Source: a virus. From it: DNA of 39,549 nt. Each line of letters opens with the position of its first letter. The first letter of the stretch is position 1. This document shows positions 5,448-13,370 of the stretch, in pieces. Location of the stretch: the IMG/VR virus record IMGVR_UViG_3300048996_000060, positions 1 through 39,549 of that record; one strand, 5' to 3'. Under the pieces are notes generated by a model, which had not been told where the DNA came from, did no database searches, and was given only the letters and a program-made list of their open reading frames with translations. The translations under genes and the position numbers were made by a program.

Positions 5448-8400
5448 GCCCTCACCAACTCCTCATAGCTGACGTACTTGCCGATGGTGTCCTTGGCGTC
5501 CTTGACCAGCTCGTCGAAGAACGACATGTCAACGACGCCGGCCAGCACTTCCAGGTCGAAGAACGGCATGTCGATGGTCACCTGAGCCTTGAGCTGCTCG
5601 GCCTCCACCCACTTGTAACCCTTGGTACCCGTGACGGCGTACGGCTTGCCCTGACCGTCCTTGACCTTGACCAGGTCCCCGCCGCCGTCCAGCACGGGCA
5701 CGAAGCTGCCGGTCCTACCGACGTGCACCAGGCCGGCATACGGCTCGGTAGGCGTCGCCAGATCCGGGTTCATGTCCAGGTACATGACCCACGGGTTCAG
5801 AACCGACTTCGTCTCGCACAGGTCGTTGAACTTGACCGCCTCGCCGGAGAAGAGGTTCTTGAACACCCAGGGGTGCTGGAACTGGGCACCTACGGCGTCC
5901 CACGTCCCGATCTTCTTCTCCTTGTCGGCCCACCCGTACTTCGCGATGTACACCGCGTCGTTGACGAGGCAGAACTTCTTGTACGTCGCCTCGTGTTCGA
6001 AGGTGTAGCCGTACCGCTTGCCGAAGTCCATGACCGCGGCCTTGAGCTCCGGGCGAAGCGCATCCGTGACTCCGGGGATCTTGATGGAGTCCGTCTTGAT
6101 GTGGACGACCTGGAACCCAAGCGACTGGATGAACTTCTTGAGGTCCACCATGAACAACGCGCCCCTCTTGGCGACGTAGTTGTCCTTGTTCCGGATGTCC
6201 CTGAAGTCGTTGTCGAACTTCGCCGCGGTCAGACCGTAGACGATGTTGATCACGATCTTCATCGCGTAGGACAGCTTCTCGGCGTCTTCCTCGCTCTGGA
6301 GGTAAGGCGCCAACTTGCCGCCCAGCATCTTGCGCGCGGACGCGTAATCCTTGTGCTTGATCGCAAGACGTGCGTCCACCAAGTCCTTGAAGTTCTTGGT
6401 GTACGTTCCGAACGCTTCCATCTGGATGATGGAGGTGGGGTGCATCGACGCGACGTCGTAGACGTCCACGTCCTCGTAGAAGCCGGGTTCCGCGTAGACG
6501 TACCCGCCTTCGCCGACCTCCTCGTCGCAGTACGTGCTCTTGCCGTAGTTGTACTCGTAGCCGGGGAACTCCTCCGACAGATCCCGGTAGATGAACGACT
6601 GCTGCGGGTTGCGGTCCCCCTTGAAGATGATCCGAGAGGTGTGCTTCTGCGTCGTGGCGTTGACGGGAAGCCCGCTGAGGTCTGCCAGGATCTGCCGTGC
6701 GACGAAGTCCTGCTTGAGGTGCCTGAACACCTCACGAGTCGAATGGACGTCGTTGCTGCAGTAGTCCATGACCTTGTCCCACAGCTCAGGCGGGACGGGC
6801 TGAGTGAACGGGATGTCGAGCTCCACGTGCGGCAGGCCCAGCTTGATCTGCCACTTCTTGAGGCCCATCTTGGTCGCCGCGAACTCGTAGATGTCCGCGT
6901 AGGAGAGGCTGAACGCCTCCCTGAGATAGGCCGACTGCGCCTCCTTGCTGACCAGCTTGGTCGAGAGCTCGAACAGCTGCTGGTTGTTCCATCCCATGCT
7001 GGCGGCGTACAGCATGTGGTTGTCGTACTTGCGGTTGTTGAAGCCGACCAGCTTGAACTTGAACAGGGCCGCGACCTCGTCGGGGGACGGGTTGACCATC
7101 CGCACCACGGTGTCGCTGTCCTCGTACATCCAGCAGATCCCGAAGAAGTTCGGGAAGCACTCGACGTCGAAGATGACGATCGGTGCGTCGCCGGCATCCA
7201 CCTTCGGGGCTACGGTCTCCTCGGCCGAGACCTCGGAAGCCCACTTGATGGACTTCACGATCTTCAGGCACTGCAGGGCCTGGTTGGTGCTGCCGGTGGC
7301 GAACACCATGACCGGCTTGCGCAGGTCCGTGATGTCGTACGGGAAGCCGGCAACGTACGCATCGTCCGTGAGCTTCTTGATGAAGTCCACGTTCGACTTG
7401 GTGCTGCTGAGCCCCTCGAAGTCCTTCCGGAGTCCCTTCGCGATCATGTTACGAAGGTGCTGTTCGTCCTTCAGCGTGTTGGTTTCGAGCACGGGTTTCT
7501 TCTCCCTGAATGGCAGACCACTGCTGATCGTGGCGATGAGTACGTTGTTGCAGAACGAGAGCTTGCGCCGCAGGGAGCTGTTCCCTGTGAACACCTTGAT
7601 CTCGATGCCCTTCGAGTACTCGCGCGCCAGTTCTTCCGGGTCACCGTCGTAGATGTAGTGGAGATGAACCCCCTTGCCGGACTTACTGATCTCGGCATAG
7701 GTGGCGGGCCACGTGCTCGCGGCCTCCAGGTTCGCCTCTAGTGACTTCTTGCCGCCCGCCGTCAGGTCGAAGTCGATCACGATGTGATGACTCGGCACCT
7801 TCAGGAAGTGCAGCTTGGACGTGTCCAGGTCCCCCAAGACCGTGCTACAGACCGCCGACGGATCGGGCTTCTTGAGCTCGCCGTCGATGATCCGCTCTTC
7901 GTCAGTCCAGTACTTTGCAGGGGTCTCATTGTGCTTCCCATACTGGGCCGGCATCCCGGAGTACATCTCGTCGATGAGGGAGACGGTCTCCTCCAGGACG
8001 AGCTTGTACGTCTTCGGTGTCGTCTCCGGCACCACTGGGGTCTTGAACTGCTTGGCCGAGAAGCCCTTGAAGTAGCTGTGGACCACAGTTCCGTTGATGT
8101 TGATCCTCGTGTGGAACTCGTCGAAGAAGTCCCTCAGAGCTGTACGGAACTTGTACTGCGGGAGCTTGAACTCAACTCCCGTGTCGGTGACCCACTCCTT
8201 GTACATCGCGTATGCCTGGCGCAGGCTGACGCCATCCTGCTCCTTGAACGTGTCGTAGTGCTCGTCCACGAAGTTGTGGAACACGTTCGTCTCCAGCATC
8301 ATCCGCTCGGGGCGGTAGGTGCTGTAGTAGCTCTTGCCCAGACGCTTATAGAGGTCCAGGCAGTGATGCGCGATGGCGCCAAGCTCGAAGTCGATCCGGT

Positions 8401-9343
8401 TCATCAGGGCGTAGTAGTGATCGGGTTCGAAAGTGTCCCCGGTCGGAACCACGTCAATAAGGCGCCGAATCAGTCCAGACTTGGCATCAGTGATCTTGAC
8501 GGCCTTGTTGGTTCCCATGTACAGGAACGCGTTCAGCTTCTGCTCGTAGCCAGCCTTGTACTTCTCGTTGATCCGCATCTTGTCGTGACCGACGACCGAG
8601 TTGAGTTTCGAGTTGTCCTCGATTTTCGACAGGTCGCCGTCATGCTGGATCGCTACGAGCGGGTTGTCCTTGAACGCCTCGGTCGCGAAGTTGTTGTTGG
8701 TCCCGACCAGGGCCTTGGCTTCGAACATGGCTACGTAGCCGTCGAACAGCTTCTCGATGATCTTGAGAACTGTCGACTTACCGGTGCCACCCTGACCGTA
8801 GAAGACCATGAACTTCTCGATCTTCTTGGCGTCGCCGGAGATGATGGCACCGATCGACCACTCGATCTTCTCCTTCTCCTCCGGCGTGTACAGGCGGCCC
8901 AGGAGCTCGTCCCAGGCGTCGTGTGCACCCAGGACGAGACTGTAGGGGAGGCACCGACTGACGTAGTCCGTCTTCTTCGTCGGCACCTCATTGGCGAACG
9001 TCACCGTCGTGTCCAGCTGGTGGCTGTTGTCACTGACGTTCTTCATGAACTTCCGGAACTGGCTCCAGCCGTTCGTCCCGAACGAACTGAGGAACTTCGG
9101 AGTTGCCGGCGTCCCCTGTTCGATCAGCTTGTCGCAGTACGTCTGGATCTCTTGGTCCACAAGACGCTGAACGTCGTACTCGTCCGTGGACCAGAGACCG
9201 CGTTCCTCATCCCAGATCGCGTAGAAGGCCCCTCCACGGATCATCAGATCCCTGGAACGACCGACCGTGAAGTCGGGACGTACCTCGACAGGCTTCCCCT
9301 CCTTGGTGGGCTCCTTCAACGTGATTCGAAGGAAGTCCAGCAT
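5444..9343 (-). CDS. fused SF3 helicase, AEP primase-like and family-B DNA polymerase
   Basis: A 1299-aa multidomain replication protein. Residues about 35-340 are a superfamily 3 helicase: Walker A G-Q-G-G-T-G-K-S at 183-190, Walker B-like L-V-A-I-Q-H-D-G-D at 229-237, sensor G-T-N at 277-279, arginine finger R293-R294. Residues about 500-620 resemble archaeo-eukaryotic primases: I-D-F-D at 523-526, S-x-S-G-K-G-V-H at 553-560, E-I-K at 571-573, then R592-R593. Residues 720-880 are a DEDDy 3'-5' exonuclease: D-V-E at 726-728, N-x-x-Y-D at 770-774, Y-x-x-x-D at 861-865. Residues 950-1130 hold polymerase motifs A (Y-D-V-A-S-M-H-P, D963), B (K1029-x3-N1033-x2-Y-G) and C (K-T-D-S, D1085). The start follows GGAGGAGGG. 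Motif identification is strong for helicase, exonuclease and polymerase, moderate for primase. Confidence 0.9.
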   Translation of the reverse strand: MLDFLRITLKEPTKEGKPVEVRPDFTVGRSRDLMIRGGAFYAIWDEERGLWSTDEYDVQRLVDQEIQTYCDKLIEQGTPATPKFLSSFGTNGWSQFRKFMKNVSDNSHQLDTTVTFANEVPTKKTDYVSRCLPYSLVLGAHDAWDELLGRLYTPEEKEKIEWSIGAIISGDAKKIEKFMVFYGQGGTGKSTVLKIIEKLFDGYVAMFEAKALVGTNNNFATEAFKDNPLVAIQHDGDLSKIEDNSKLNSVVGHDKMRINEKYKAGYEQKLNAFLYMGTNKAVKITDAKSGLIRRLIDVVPTGDTFEPDHYYALMNRIDFELGAIAHHCLDLYKRLGKSYYSTYRPERMMLETNVFHNFVDEHYDTFKEQDGVSLRQAYAMYKEWVTDTGVEFKLPQYKFRTALRDFFDEFHTRININGTVVHSYFKGFSAKQFKTPVVPETTPKTYKLVLEETVSLIDEMYSGMPAQYGKHNETPAKYWTDEERIIDGELKKPDPSAVCSTVLGDLDTSKLHFLKVPSHHIVIDFDLTAGGKKSLEANLEAASTWPATYAEISKSGKGVHLHYIYDGDPEELAREYSKGIEIKVFTGNSSLRRKLSFCNNVLIATISSGLPFREKKPVLETNTLKDEQHLRNMIAKGLRKDFEGLSSTKSNVDFIKKLTDDAYVAGFPYDITDLRKPVMVFATGSTNQALQCLKIVKSIKWASEVSAEETVAPKVDAGDAPIVIFDVECFPNFFGICWMYEDSDTVVRMVNPSPDEVAALFKFKLVGFNNRKYDNHMLYAASMGWNNQQLFELSTKLVSKEAQSAYLREAFSLSYADIYEFAATKMGLKKWQIKLGLPHVELDIPFTQPVPPELWDKVMDYCSNDVHSTREVFRHLKQDFVARQILADLSGLPVNATTQKHTSRIIFKGDRNPQQSFIYRDLSEEFPGYEYNYGKSTYCDEEVGEGGYVYAEPGFYEDVDVYDVASMHPTSIIQMEAFGTYTKNFKDLVDARLAIKHKDYASARKMLGGKLAPYLQSEEDAEKLSYAMKIVINIVYGLTAAKFDNDFRDIRNKDNYVAKRGALFMVDLKKFIQSLGFQVVHIKTDSIKIPGVTDALRPELKAAVMDFGKRYGYTFEHEATYKKFCLVNDAVYIAKYGWADKEKKIGTWDAVGAQFQHPWVFKNLFSGEAVKFNDLCETKSVLNPWVMYLDMNPDLATPTEPYAGLVHVGRTGSFVPVLDGGGDLVKVKDGQGKPYAVTGTKGYKWVEAEQLKAQVTIDMPFFDLEVLAGVVDMSFFDELVKDAKDTIGKYVSYEELVRA

Positions 9344-9357
9344 CTACCCTCCTCCCA

Positions 9358-9894
9358 TCAGATATGTTCGAGCACGTATGCCGAAAGCTGGTACCAGAGT
9401 TCAATACCGCGTTGGTCATCGCACGGCTCTCGCAGCGGGAAGAACCCGCCTTCACCCTGCCGGTTGTACTGGCGGAACATGACCGAGTACAGAATGGCCT
9501 CGACCTCGTCCTCCGGGTATCGCAACCCGTCGTGGTACCCCCGCAGCTCTATGTTCTCCAGCAGTTTCCAGAACCAATATGGGACTGTGCCGCCGGCCTC
9601 AAACTCAAGCCGGTGCGCCAGCCCCACTACCAGCTCCAGAAAGGAGCACTCGATCTCGACCCAGTCGCGTTCGCGGCCTCGCAGGACGATGCCCTGTTCG
9701 CGAAGGAATACGTGTCGAAGTGCCTTGCCGTCCTCCAGGCGGTTCTCGTCACGAGGGACGAGCCACAGGAACTTAGTGGTGAACATCTGCCGGAACAGAC
9801 TCCAGTAAGTCAGTGACTCGTCCTGCTCGTCGACGAGAGCCACTTGGTCGTAGAGCCACCGGAGGTAGTTCTCATCAAGTGGCGCGGCGTCCAT
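9358..9894 (-). CDS. conserved phage protein of unknown function, 178 aa
   Basis: A soluble, acidic, aromatic-rich protein. From memory it matches a family widespread in Gram-positive siphophages and related elements, with the marks Y-L-x-W-L-Y near the N-terminus, F-L-W-L-V-P-R-D-E-N-R-x-x-D-G near residue 42, E-C-S-F-L-E-L-V-V-G-L-A-x-R-L-E in the middle, and G-G-F-F-P-L-R-x-P-x-D-D-Q-R then E-L-W-Y-Q-L-S-A-Y near the end. The start ATG at 9894 follows AGGA closely. It lies 14 nt before the polymerase gene and just after the 224-aa membrane-anchored gene. No activity is known to me. Confidence 0.65.
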   Translation of the reverse strand: MDAAPLDENYLRWLYDQVALVDEQDESLTYWSLFRQMFTTKFLWLVPRDENRLEDGKALRHVFLREQGIVLRGRERDWVEIECSFLELVVGLAHRLEFEAGGTVPYWFWKLLENIELRGYHDGLRYPEDEVEAILYSVMFRQYNRQGEGGFFPLREPCDDQRGIELWYQLSAYVLEHI

Positions 9895-9898
9895 GGTC

Positions 9899-10573
9899 CT
9901 ATCCCGTCTCGCCCAGGACCTCGACCGAGTGCTTGCCCGGGCTCCGAGTGACCTCGAAGTCCATGTTGAAGCGCTCGCACCGGACGTAGATCACGTTCGG
10001 CTCCAGGTCCGGGTCGTCCGTGTTGGTCCCGAACTTGTTGAGGTTGTCCGTGCCGATGATTTGCTCGACACGGTCCGGAGAGATGACGTTGTCCTCCTCG
10101 TCGATGACGATGCCGTCGCCGGCGAAGAAGGACACCGAGACCTGCGCGTAGCCGAGATCCCCGGCGTCGAACTCCGCGAAGGTGATCAGGTGAGGCGCAC
10201 GAGCGTCCGGGTCCAGCGGAGACGCCGCGACGTTGCTCTCGATGTCGCGAACCTCCTCCTCGACGATGGACGGAGCCCCAGGCTTGTTGTACGCGGTCAC
10301 CGTTCGCTCCACGTTCTCGGCGAGCACGGACGGGACGATCTTGACGTCACCCGCGACGTACTCCGTCAGGGCTTCTGCGGCGTTGATCGCGTCCTGCATG
10401 AACTCCGGGTCGTCGAGGCCCTCCTTGGAGCCCTCGTAGTCCGCCCCGAAGAACTCCTTGGTCCGCTCGATCTCCTCGTCGAGGAGCCGGGCGTACTTCT
10501 TCTCCAGCACGTTGCGAGCCACCAGGAAGCCGATGCCGGCCCCTGCAGCTCCGATGAGAACTTCCCTCAACAT
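9899..10573 (-). CDS. membrane-anchored conserved phage protein, 224 aa
   Basis: Start taken at the ATG at 10573, which follows GGAGG by 8 nt; an upstream ATG (10588) overlaps the previous stop (TGATG) but has no ribosome site. Residues 3-20 (R-E-V-L-I-G-A-A-G-A-G-I-G-F-L-V-A-R) form a short transmembrane anchor, followed by a charged helix (E-K-K-Y-A-R-L-L-D-E-E-I-E-R-T-K). The remainder is a mixed soluble domain with Y-A-Q-V-S-V-S-F-F-A-G-D-G-I-V-I-D-E-E-D-N near its centre. Related proteins occur, from memory, next to DUF6353 proteins in other phages. Function is unknown. Confidence 0.65.
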   Translation of the reverse strand: MLREVLIGAAGAGIGFLVARNVLEKKYARLLDEEIERTKEFFGADYEGSKEGLDDPEFMQDAINAAEALTEYVAGDVKIVPSVLAENVERTVTAYNKPGAPSIVEEEVRDIESNVAASPLDPDARAPHLITFAEFDAGDLGYAQVSVSFFAGDGIVIDEEDNVISPDRVEQIIGTDNLNKFGTNTDDPDLEPNVIYVRCERFNMDFEVTRSPGKHSVEVLGETG

Positions 10574-10587
10574 GTCCAGGACCTCCA

Positions 10588-11490
10588 TCAGATCTTGTCG
10601 TAGATGACGCCGTCGACGTTGAAGTCGATCCAGACGGCCCGCTCGTTGCCCTCGACGAACTGGTCGCCCATGTAGGCGTTCGGGCCGAAGATGTTGAAGA
10701 TGACCGTGTCGTCACCGTCACCACCGTCGATCCAGCCGGTCACGGCACCCGCCTTGGTGTCGGGCAGACCGAGCATCCGGTAGACGTCGTTCAGGAAGAT
10801 GTGCCCGTCGGCACGGAGCTTGTTGTTCGCCCACGTCTGCTGAGCGGCGAGGAAGGTCTGGTTGTAGCCCCAGTCCTTCTTGAAGTTGCGGTTGTGCTCG
10901 TCGAACAGCACCGCGTACATCGAGTGGGCGTTGCCGCTCGGCGCCTTGATCGTCTTCGTGGTGATGCCGTGCTCGTCCTCGACGGCGATCTCCTTGTCGA
11001 TCATGTCGTAGCGGTACTCGCGGTCCTTGTCCTCCCCCTGGTCCGCGATGACCCGCTGGCGGTACTCCTTGAACGCCTTGTCGACCGCCGCGTAGGCAGC
11101 GGTGAGGCCGGCGATCCGGCGGTTCAGGATGATGTGCGCCCCGGTGAACAGAGCGAGCGAAGCGACACCCACGGCGACGGCCGGCGCGTACGCCTTGACG
11201 ACCTCGATGGACAGCTTGACGCGGGAGAGCTTGCGGTCCTTGTCGGCGTCCTCGGCGGTGTACTTGTCCGCGTGCTCGGTCTCGGCCTTCTCGATCTTGA
11301 CGCGGTCGGCCTCGGCCTCCTTGAGGATGCCGTCCAGCTTGAGCGTGGCCTTGCTGGCCAGTACCGCGGTGGTGACGAAGCCCACGGCGCCGCCGACGAG
11401 CATGATGGTGGGGGAGTGCTTCTGGCTGAGAAGGATCTGCCGTCCGACCTTGGAGGTCACGGCGTTCGAAATAGCCCTCAGGGCGCTCAT
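10588..11490 (-). CDS. DUF6353-like membrane protein, paralogue 1 (300 aa)
   Basis: Two hydrophobic segments are seen (about 27-50 and 100-122). The conserved pattern Q-K-H-S-P-T-I-M-L-V-G-G then S-K-A-T-L-K-L lies near the N-terminus, with R-R-I-A-G-L-T-A-A-Y-A-A-V-D-K-A-F-K-E-Y-R centrally, F-L-N-D-V-Y-R-M-L-G-L near residue 229 and A-G-A-V-T-G-W after it. This matches what I recall as DUF6353, a phage family of unknown function. The gene at 13824-14603 encodes a second, shorter member. The ATG at 11490 overlaps the preceding TGA (ATGA) and follows AAGGA by 9 nt. Codons almost all end in G or C, as in the capsid gene, suggesting abundant protein. Confidence 0.72.
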   Translation of the reverse strand: MSALRAISNAVTSKVGRQILLSQKHSPTIMLVGGAVGFVTTAVLASKATLKLDGILKEAEADRVKIEKAETEHADKYTAEDADKDRKLSRVKLSIEVVKAYAPAVAVGVASLALFTGAHIILNRRIAGLTAAYAAVDKAFKEYRQRVIADQGEDKDREYRYDMIDKEIAVEDEHGITTKTIKAPSGNAHSMYAVLFDEHNRNFKKDWGYNQTFLAAQQTWANNKLRADGHIFLNDVYRMLGLPDTKAGAVTGWIDGGDGDDTVIFNIFGPNAYMGDQFVEGNERAVWIDFNVDGVIYDKI

Positions 11491-11612
11491 CGGTTGTAGT
11501 CCTTACGGGTGTAGGGGCGAGGAGTGGTGCTGACGTACTTCTTGTACAGGTCGATGAGGATCTCTCGACCGAGAGGACTCATGGCCGCAGCCAGAAGCAG
11601 ACGGAGAAGCAT
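11487..11612 (-). CDS. small conserved phage protein, 41 aa
   Basis: Starts at ATG 11612 after AAGGA (5-nt gap), 8 nt after the upstream stop. Its TGA overlaps the start of the DUF6353-like gene. The sequence opens with a hydrophobic stretch (M-L-L-R-L-L-L-A-A-A-M), then S-P-L-G-R-E-I-L-I-D-L-Y-K-K-Y-V and a basic tail. I recall small proteins with this L-x-x-P-x-G-R-x-L-L-x-x-x-Y-K-x-Y-V pattern beside DUF6353 genes in Firmicutes phages. This supports a real gene that travels with its neighbour. Function is unknown. Confidence 0.65.
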   Translation of the reverse strand: MLLRLLLAAAMSPLGREILIDLYKKYVSTTPRPYTRKDYNR

Positions 11613-11620
11613 GTACTTCC

Positions 11621-12307
11621 TTATCCGATGGGTTCGGTCCTCGGGAGAACGAGGATGTAGGTACCGGAACGCGTACGACGCACGTCAGCGCCGTAGAGGT
11701 CGGTCCACCCCCACTTCTCGTCGGTGAACTCGGCGTCGAGGTCGACCATCTCGTACAGGTCGGCGACCGACGTGTGACCGAAGCGGTCGATGAACTCCTG
11801 CATCTGACCGATGGTTGCCTCGGCCTGAGCGCGTGTCCGGAGCTCGATCTCCCCGAAGTCGTGGCTCGCACGTCCTCGGGAACTCATGGTCCGCGGGCCG
11901 GCCGTCTCGCGCGGCGTTGCGGAGTAGCGGTTGTACTGGATGTGGCTGGACGAGCCCACCGGTCCACGACGTGTTCCGGTACGTCGGGAGCTCTGCTGGG
12001 CCTCGCCGTAGACCATCCGCTCGACGCCCTGGATGACCGCGTCGGTCACCATGTCCTTGAACGCGGGTGCCAGGACTTCGGTCAGGAGGTAGTCCGTGAT
12101 GCTCTGGCCGTCACGACCGCCGAGGGCCTCCCGGAAGCGGCTGCCGAGGGTCTTCTTCCTCTTTATGGCGCCACCCTTGACGATCTTCTTGACGACCTTC
12201 TCGCCACCGGCGATGGGCTTCACCTCGGTCTGGCTCTCATCCGGCATCGGCCGGCGGACCTTCGGGGTGTTGCTCGACTCGATGCTGTTGCTCGGGAACT
12301 CGTCCAT
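11621..12307 (-). CDS. conserved phage protein of unknown function, 228 aa
   Basis: A basic, largely soluble protein. Residues 1-60 are low-complexity and lysine-rich (K-V-V-K-K-I-V-K-G-G-A-I-K-R-K-K). Residues 65-105 are helical (S-I-T-D-Y-L-L-T-E-V-L-A-P-A-F-K-D-M-V). A disordered R/S/G-rich linker follows, then a folded C-terminal domain (about 150-225) with R-A-Q-A-E-A-T-I-G-Q-M and D-E-K-W-G-W-T-D-L. The pattern matches a family I remember from many Gram-positive phages, sometimes near structural genes. The ATG at 12307 follows GAGGA by 5 nt. A rho-independent terminator sits immediately upstream (12329-12359), so transcription must read through it or start very close to the gene. Confidence 0.65.
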   Translation of the reverse strand: MDEFPSNSIESSNTPKVRRPMPDESQTEVKPIAGGEKVVKKIVKGGAIKRKKTLGSRFREALGGRDGQSITDYLLTEVLAPAFKDMVTDAVIQGVERMVYGEAQQSSRRTGTRRGPVGSSSHIQYNRYSATPRETAGPRTMSSRGRASHDFGEIELRTRAQAEATIGQMQEFIDRFGHTSVADLYEMVDLDAEFTDEKWGWTDLYGADVRRTRSGTYILVLPRTEPIG

Positions 12308-12328
12308 GTCAATCCTCGTCTGTGAGAA

Positions 12329-12359
12329 AACAGAAAACCCGTGTTAGGGGTTTGCTGTT
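12329..12359 (-). terminator. rho-independent terminator
   Basis: On the minus strand AACAG-x-AAACCC and GGGTTTT-CTGTT form a nested stem around CTAACAC, followed by TTCTC. It closes the 83-aa membrane-protein unit. The CCCTAACA loop recurs in the terminators at 15384 and 16144. Confidence 0.75.
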
Positions 12360-12380
12360 GTAAGCGGTGTGCGGATGGGG

Positions 12381-12632
12381 TTACAGCCGGGGCTTGACGT
12401 TGGTCTCCCAGAACTCGACGATCTCATCGATCTTGGCGTCGGTGTACTTCCGGGCAGCGTCCGCGGCCATGAAACCGACAACGAGCTGAGCGGAGGCGAC
12501 GGCGGCACGGTTGTGCAGTCGCTCCTCTTCATCAGTGTTCTTGTCGATCACGGCCTTGGCGATGCGGGAAGCTCCGAAGCCGACGACGAAGCCGACGACG
12601 TTCTTGGCGATATCGGTCTTGGACTTAGGCAT
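12381..12632 (-). CDS. small membrane protein, 83 aa
   Basis: Starts at ATG 12632 after GGAGA (4-nt gap). Residues 7-25 form a glycine-rich hydrophobic helix (A-K-N-V-V-G-F-V-V-G-F-G-A-S-R-I-A), and a second moderately hydrophobic helix lies near residues 45-58 (A-S-A-Q-L-V-V-G-F-M-A-A-D-A). The C-terminal 25 residues are a charged helix. The gene is a complete monocistronic unit, with its own 36-bp promoter-like element 14 nt upstream (12646-12681) and terminator 22 nt downstream. Function is unknown. Confidence 0.65.
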   Translation of the reverse strand: MPKSKTDIAKNVVGFVVGFGASRIAKAVIDKNTDEEERLHNRAAVASAQLVVGFMAADAARKYTDAKIDEIVEFWETNVKPRL

Positions 12633-12645
12633 GGGTTCTCCAAAG

Positions 12646-12681
12646 GTAGGGGTCTCGTTATAGAGCTCGAATTTCCTGCGA
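12646..12681 (-). promoter_or_regulatory. 36-bp promoter-like element, copy 1
   Basis: Minus strand: TCGCAGG, 12 nt, then TATAAC plus GAGACCCCTAC. It is one of six elements of identical length and layout, each 10-25 nt upstream of a start codon. The TATAAT-like hexamer is a good -10 box. The conserved upstream block TCGCAGG is too close for a normal -35. Confidence 0.72.
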
Positions 12682-12727
12682 TGAGATGCAGGGCACATGT
12701 TCTACGGGGGTACCGGCTGTCGTTTAA

Positions 12728-12788
12728 GTCAAGCATCCGGACTAGGACCAGGGGAGACCCCTACAGTGACCCAAGATCCTTGCTTGAC
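12728..12788. repeat. inverted repeat holding a reverse copy of GAGACCCCTAC
   Basis: GTCAAGCA (12728-12735) and TGCTTGAC (12781-12788) are perfect 8-nt arms. Between them, on the plus strand, is GGGGAGACCCCTAC (core 12754-12764), the 11-mer of the promoter-like elements in the opposite orientation and without the TATAAT part. It follows the 173-aa gene and may act as a terminator-like fold or a binding site. Confidence 0.5.
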
Positions 12789-12805
12789 CCCCATCTCACC
12801 TCAGG

Positions 12806-13327
12806 TCAGGCGGCCTGCTTGCGCCGGAACGCGATCAGCAGGAACCGCTTGTCCCAGTTCTTGTCGTCCTTGCCGCCGGCCGCGGAGTAGAACTCCTCCC
12901 ACGGAATGGTGAGCAGCTGCTCGTCCGTGTACTCCTTCTTCTCCGGCGAGGCGACCTCGTCCACCCGGCTCTGCATGTCGGCCGGCACCACACCACGGAA
13001 GAACTTGATCGCCTCTTCGGCGTTCGTCGCGAGCTCGATGAACAGCTCCGAGTAGGCGCCGGTCTGCTCGAACTGGGCCGTCAGGTCCGCGTTCTTGACG
13101 AAGCGCTGGCCCTCGCGGCGACCGTACGTCTTCATGATGAGGTCCTTGAAGAGCTCGATGAGCTCCCCGTGGCTCTCGGCCTCGACGATGCGACGGGCGT
13201 ACTCCTCGACGCCGCCCTTCCTGCTGAAGTTCATCTCGACGGCTTCAGCCTTGGTCAGGTTGAAGTGATGGGTCTCGGTGACCGTCTCCCCGTCGAGGTT
13301 GACGTACGTTATGTCCTTCGTGTACAC
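12806..13327 (-). CDS. conserved phage protein, 173 aa
   Basis: A GTG start at 13327 follows AAGGG by 7 nt. The sequence begins Y-T-K-D-I-T-Y-x-N-x-x-G-E and continues F-N-L-T-K-A-E-A-V-E-M, then F-K-D-L-I-M-K-T-Y-G-R-R and E-L-F-I-E-L-A-T-N-A-E-E-A-I-K-F-F. From memory this is a common family in Gram-positive siphophages, sometimes annotated as XkdN-like tail-assembly chaperone, although this window has a better chaperone candidate at 29678-30220. Codons are nearly all G/C-ending, as in the major capsid gene, predicting high expression. The upstream context CTGAAGGGCA-CACC is shared with the 130-aa gene. Confidence 0.62.
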   Translation of the reverse strand: MYTKDITYVNLDGETVTETHHFNLTKAEAVEMNFSRKGGVEEYARRIVEAESHGELIELFKDLIMKTYGRREGQRFVKNADLTAQFEQTGAYSELFIELATNAEEAIKFFRGVVPADMQSRVDEVASPEKKEYTDEQLLTIPWEEFYSAAGGKDDKNWDKRFLLIAFRRKQAA

Positions 13328-13370
13328 GGTGCTGCCCTTCAGGTGCTAGCGCGGATGGTGGGGGTGTGGA

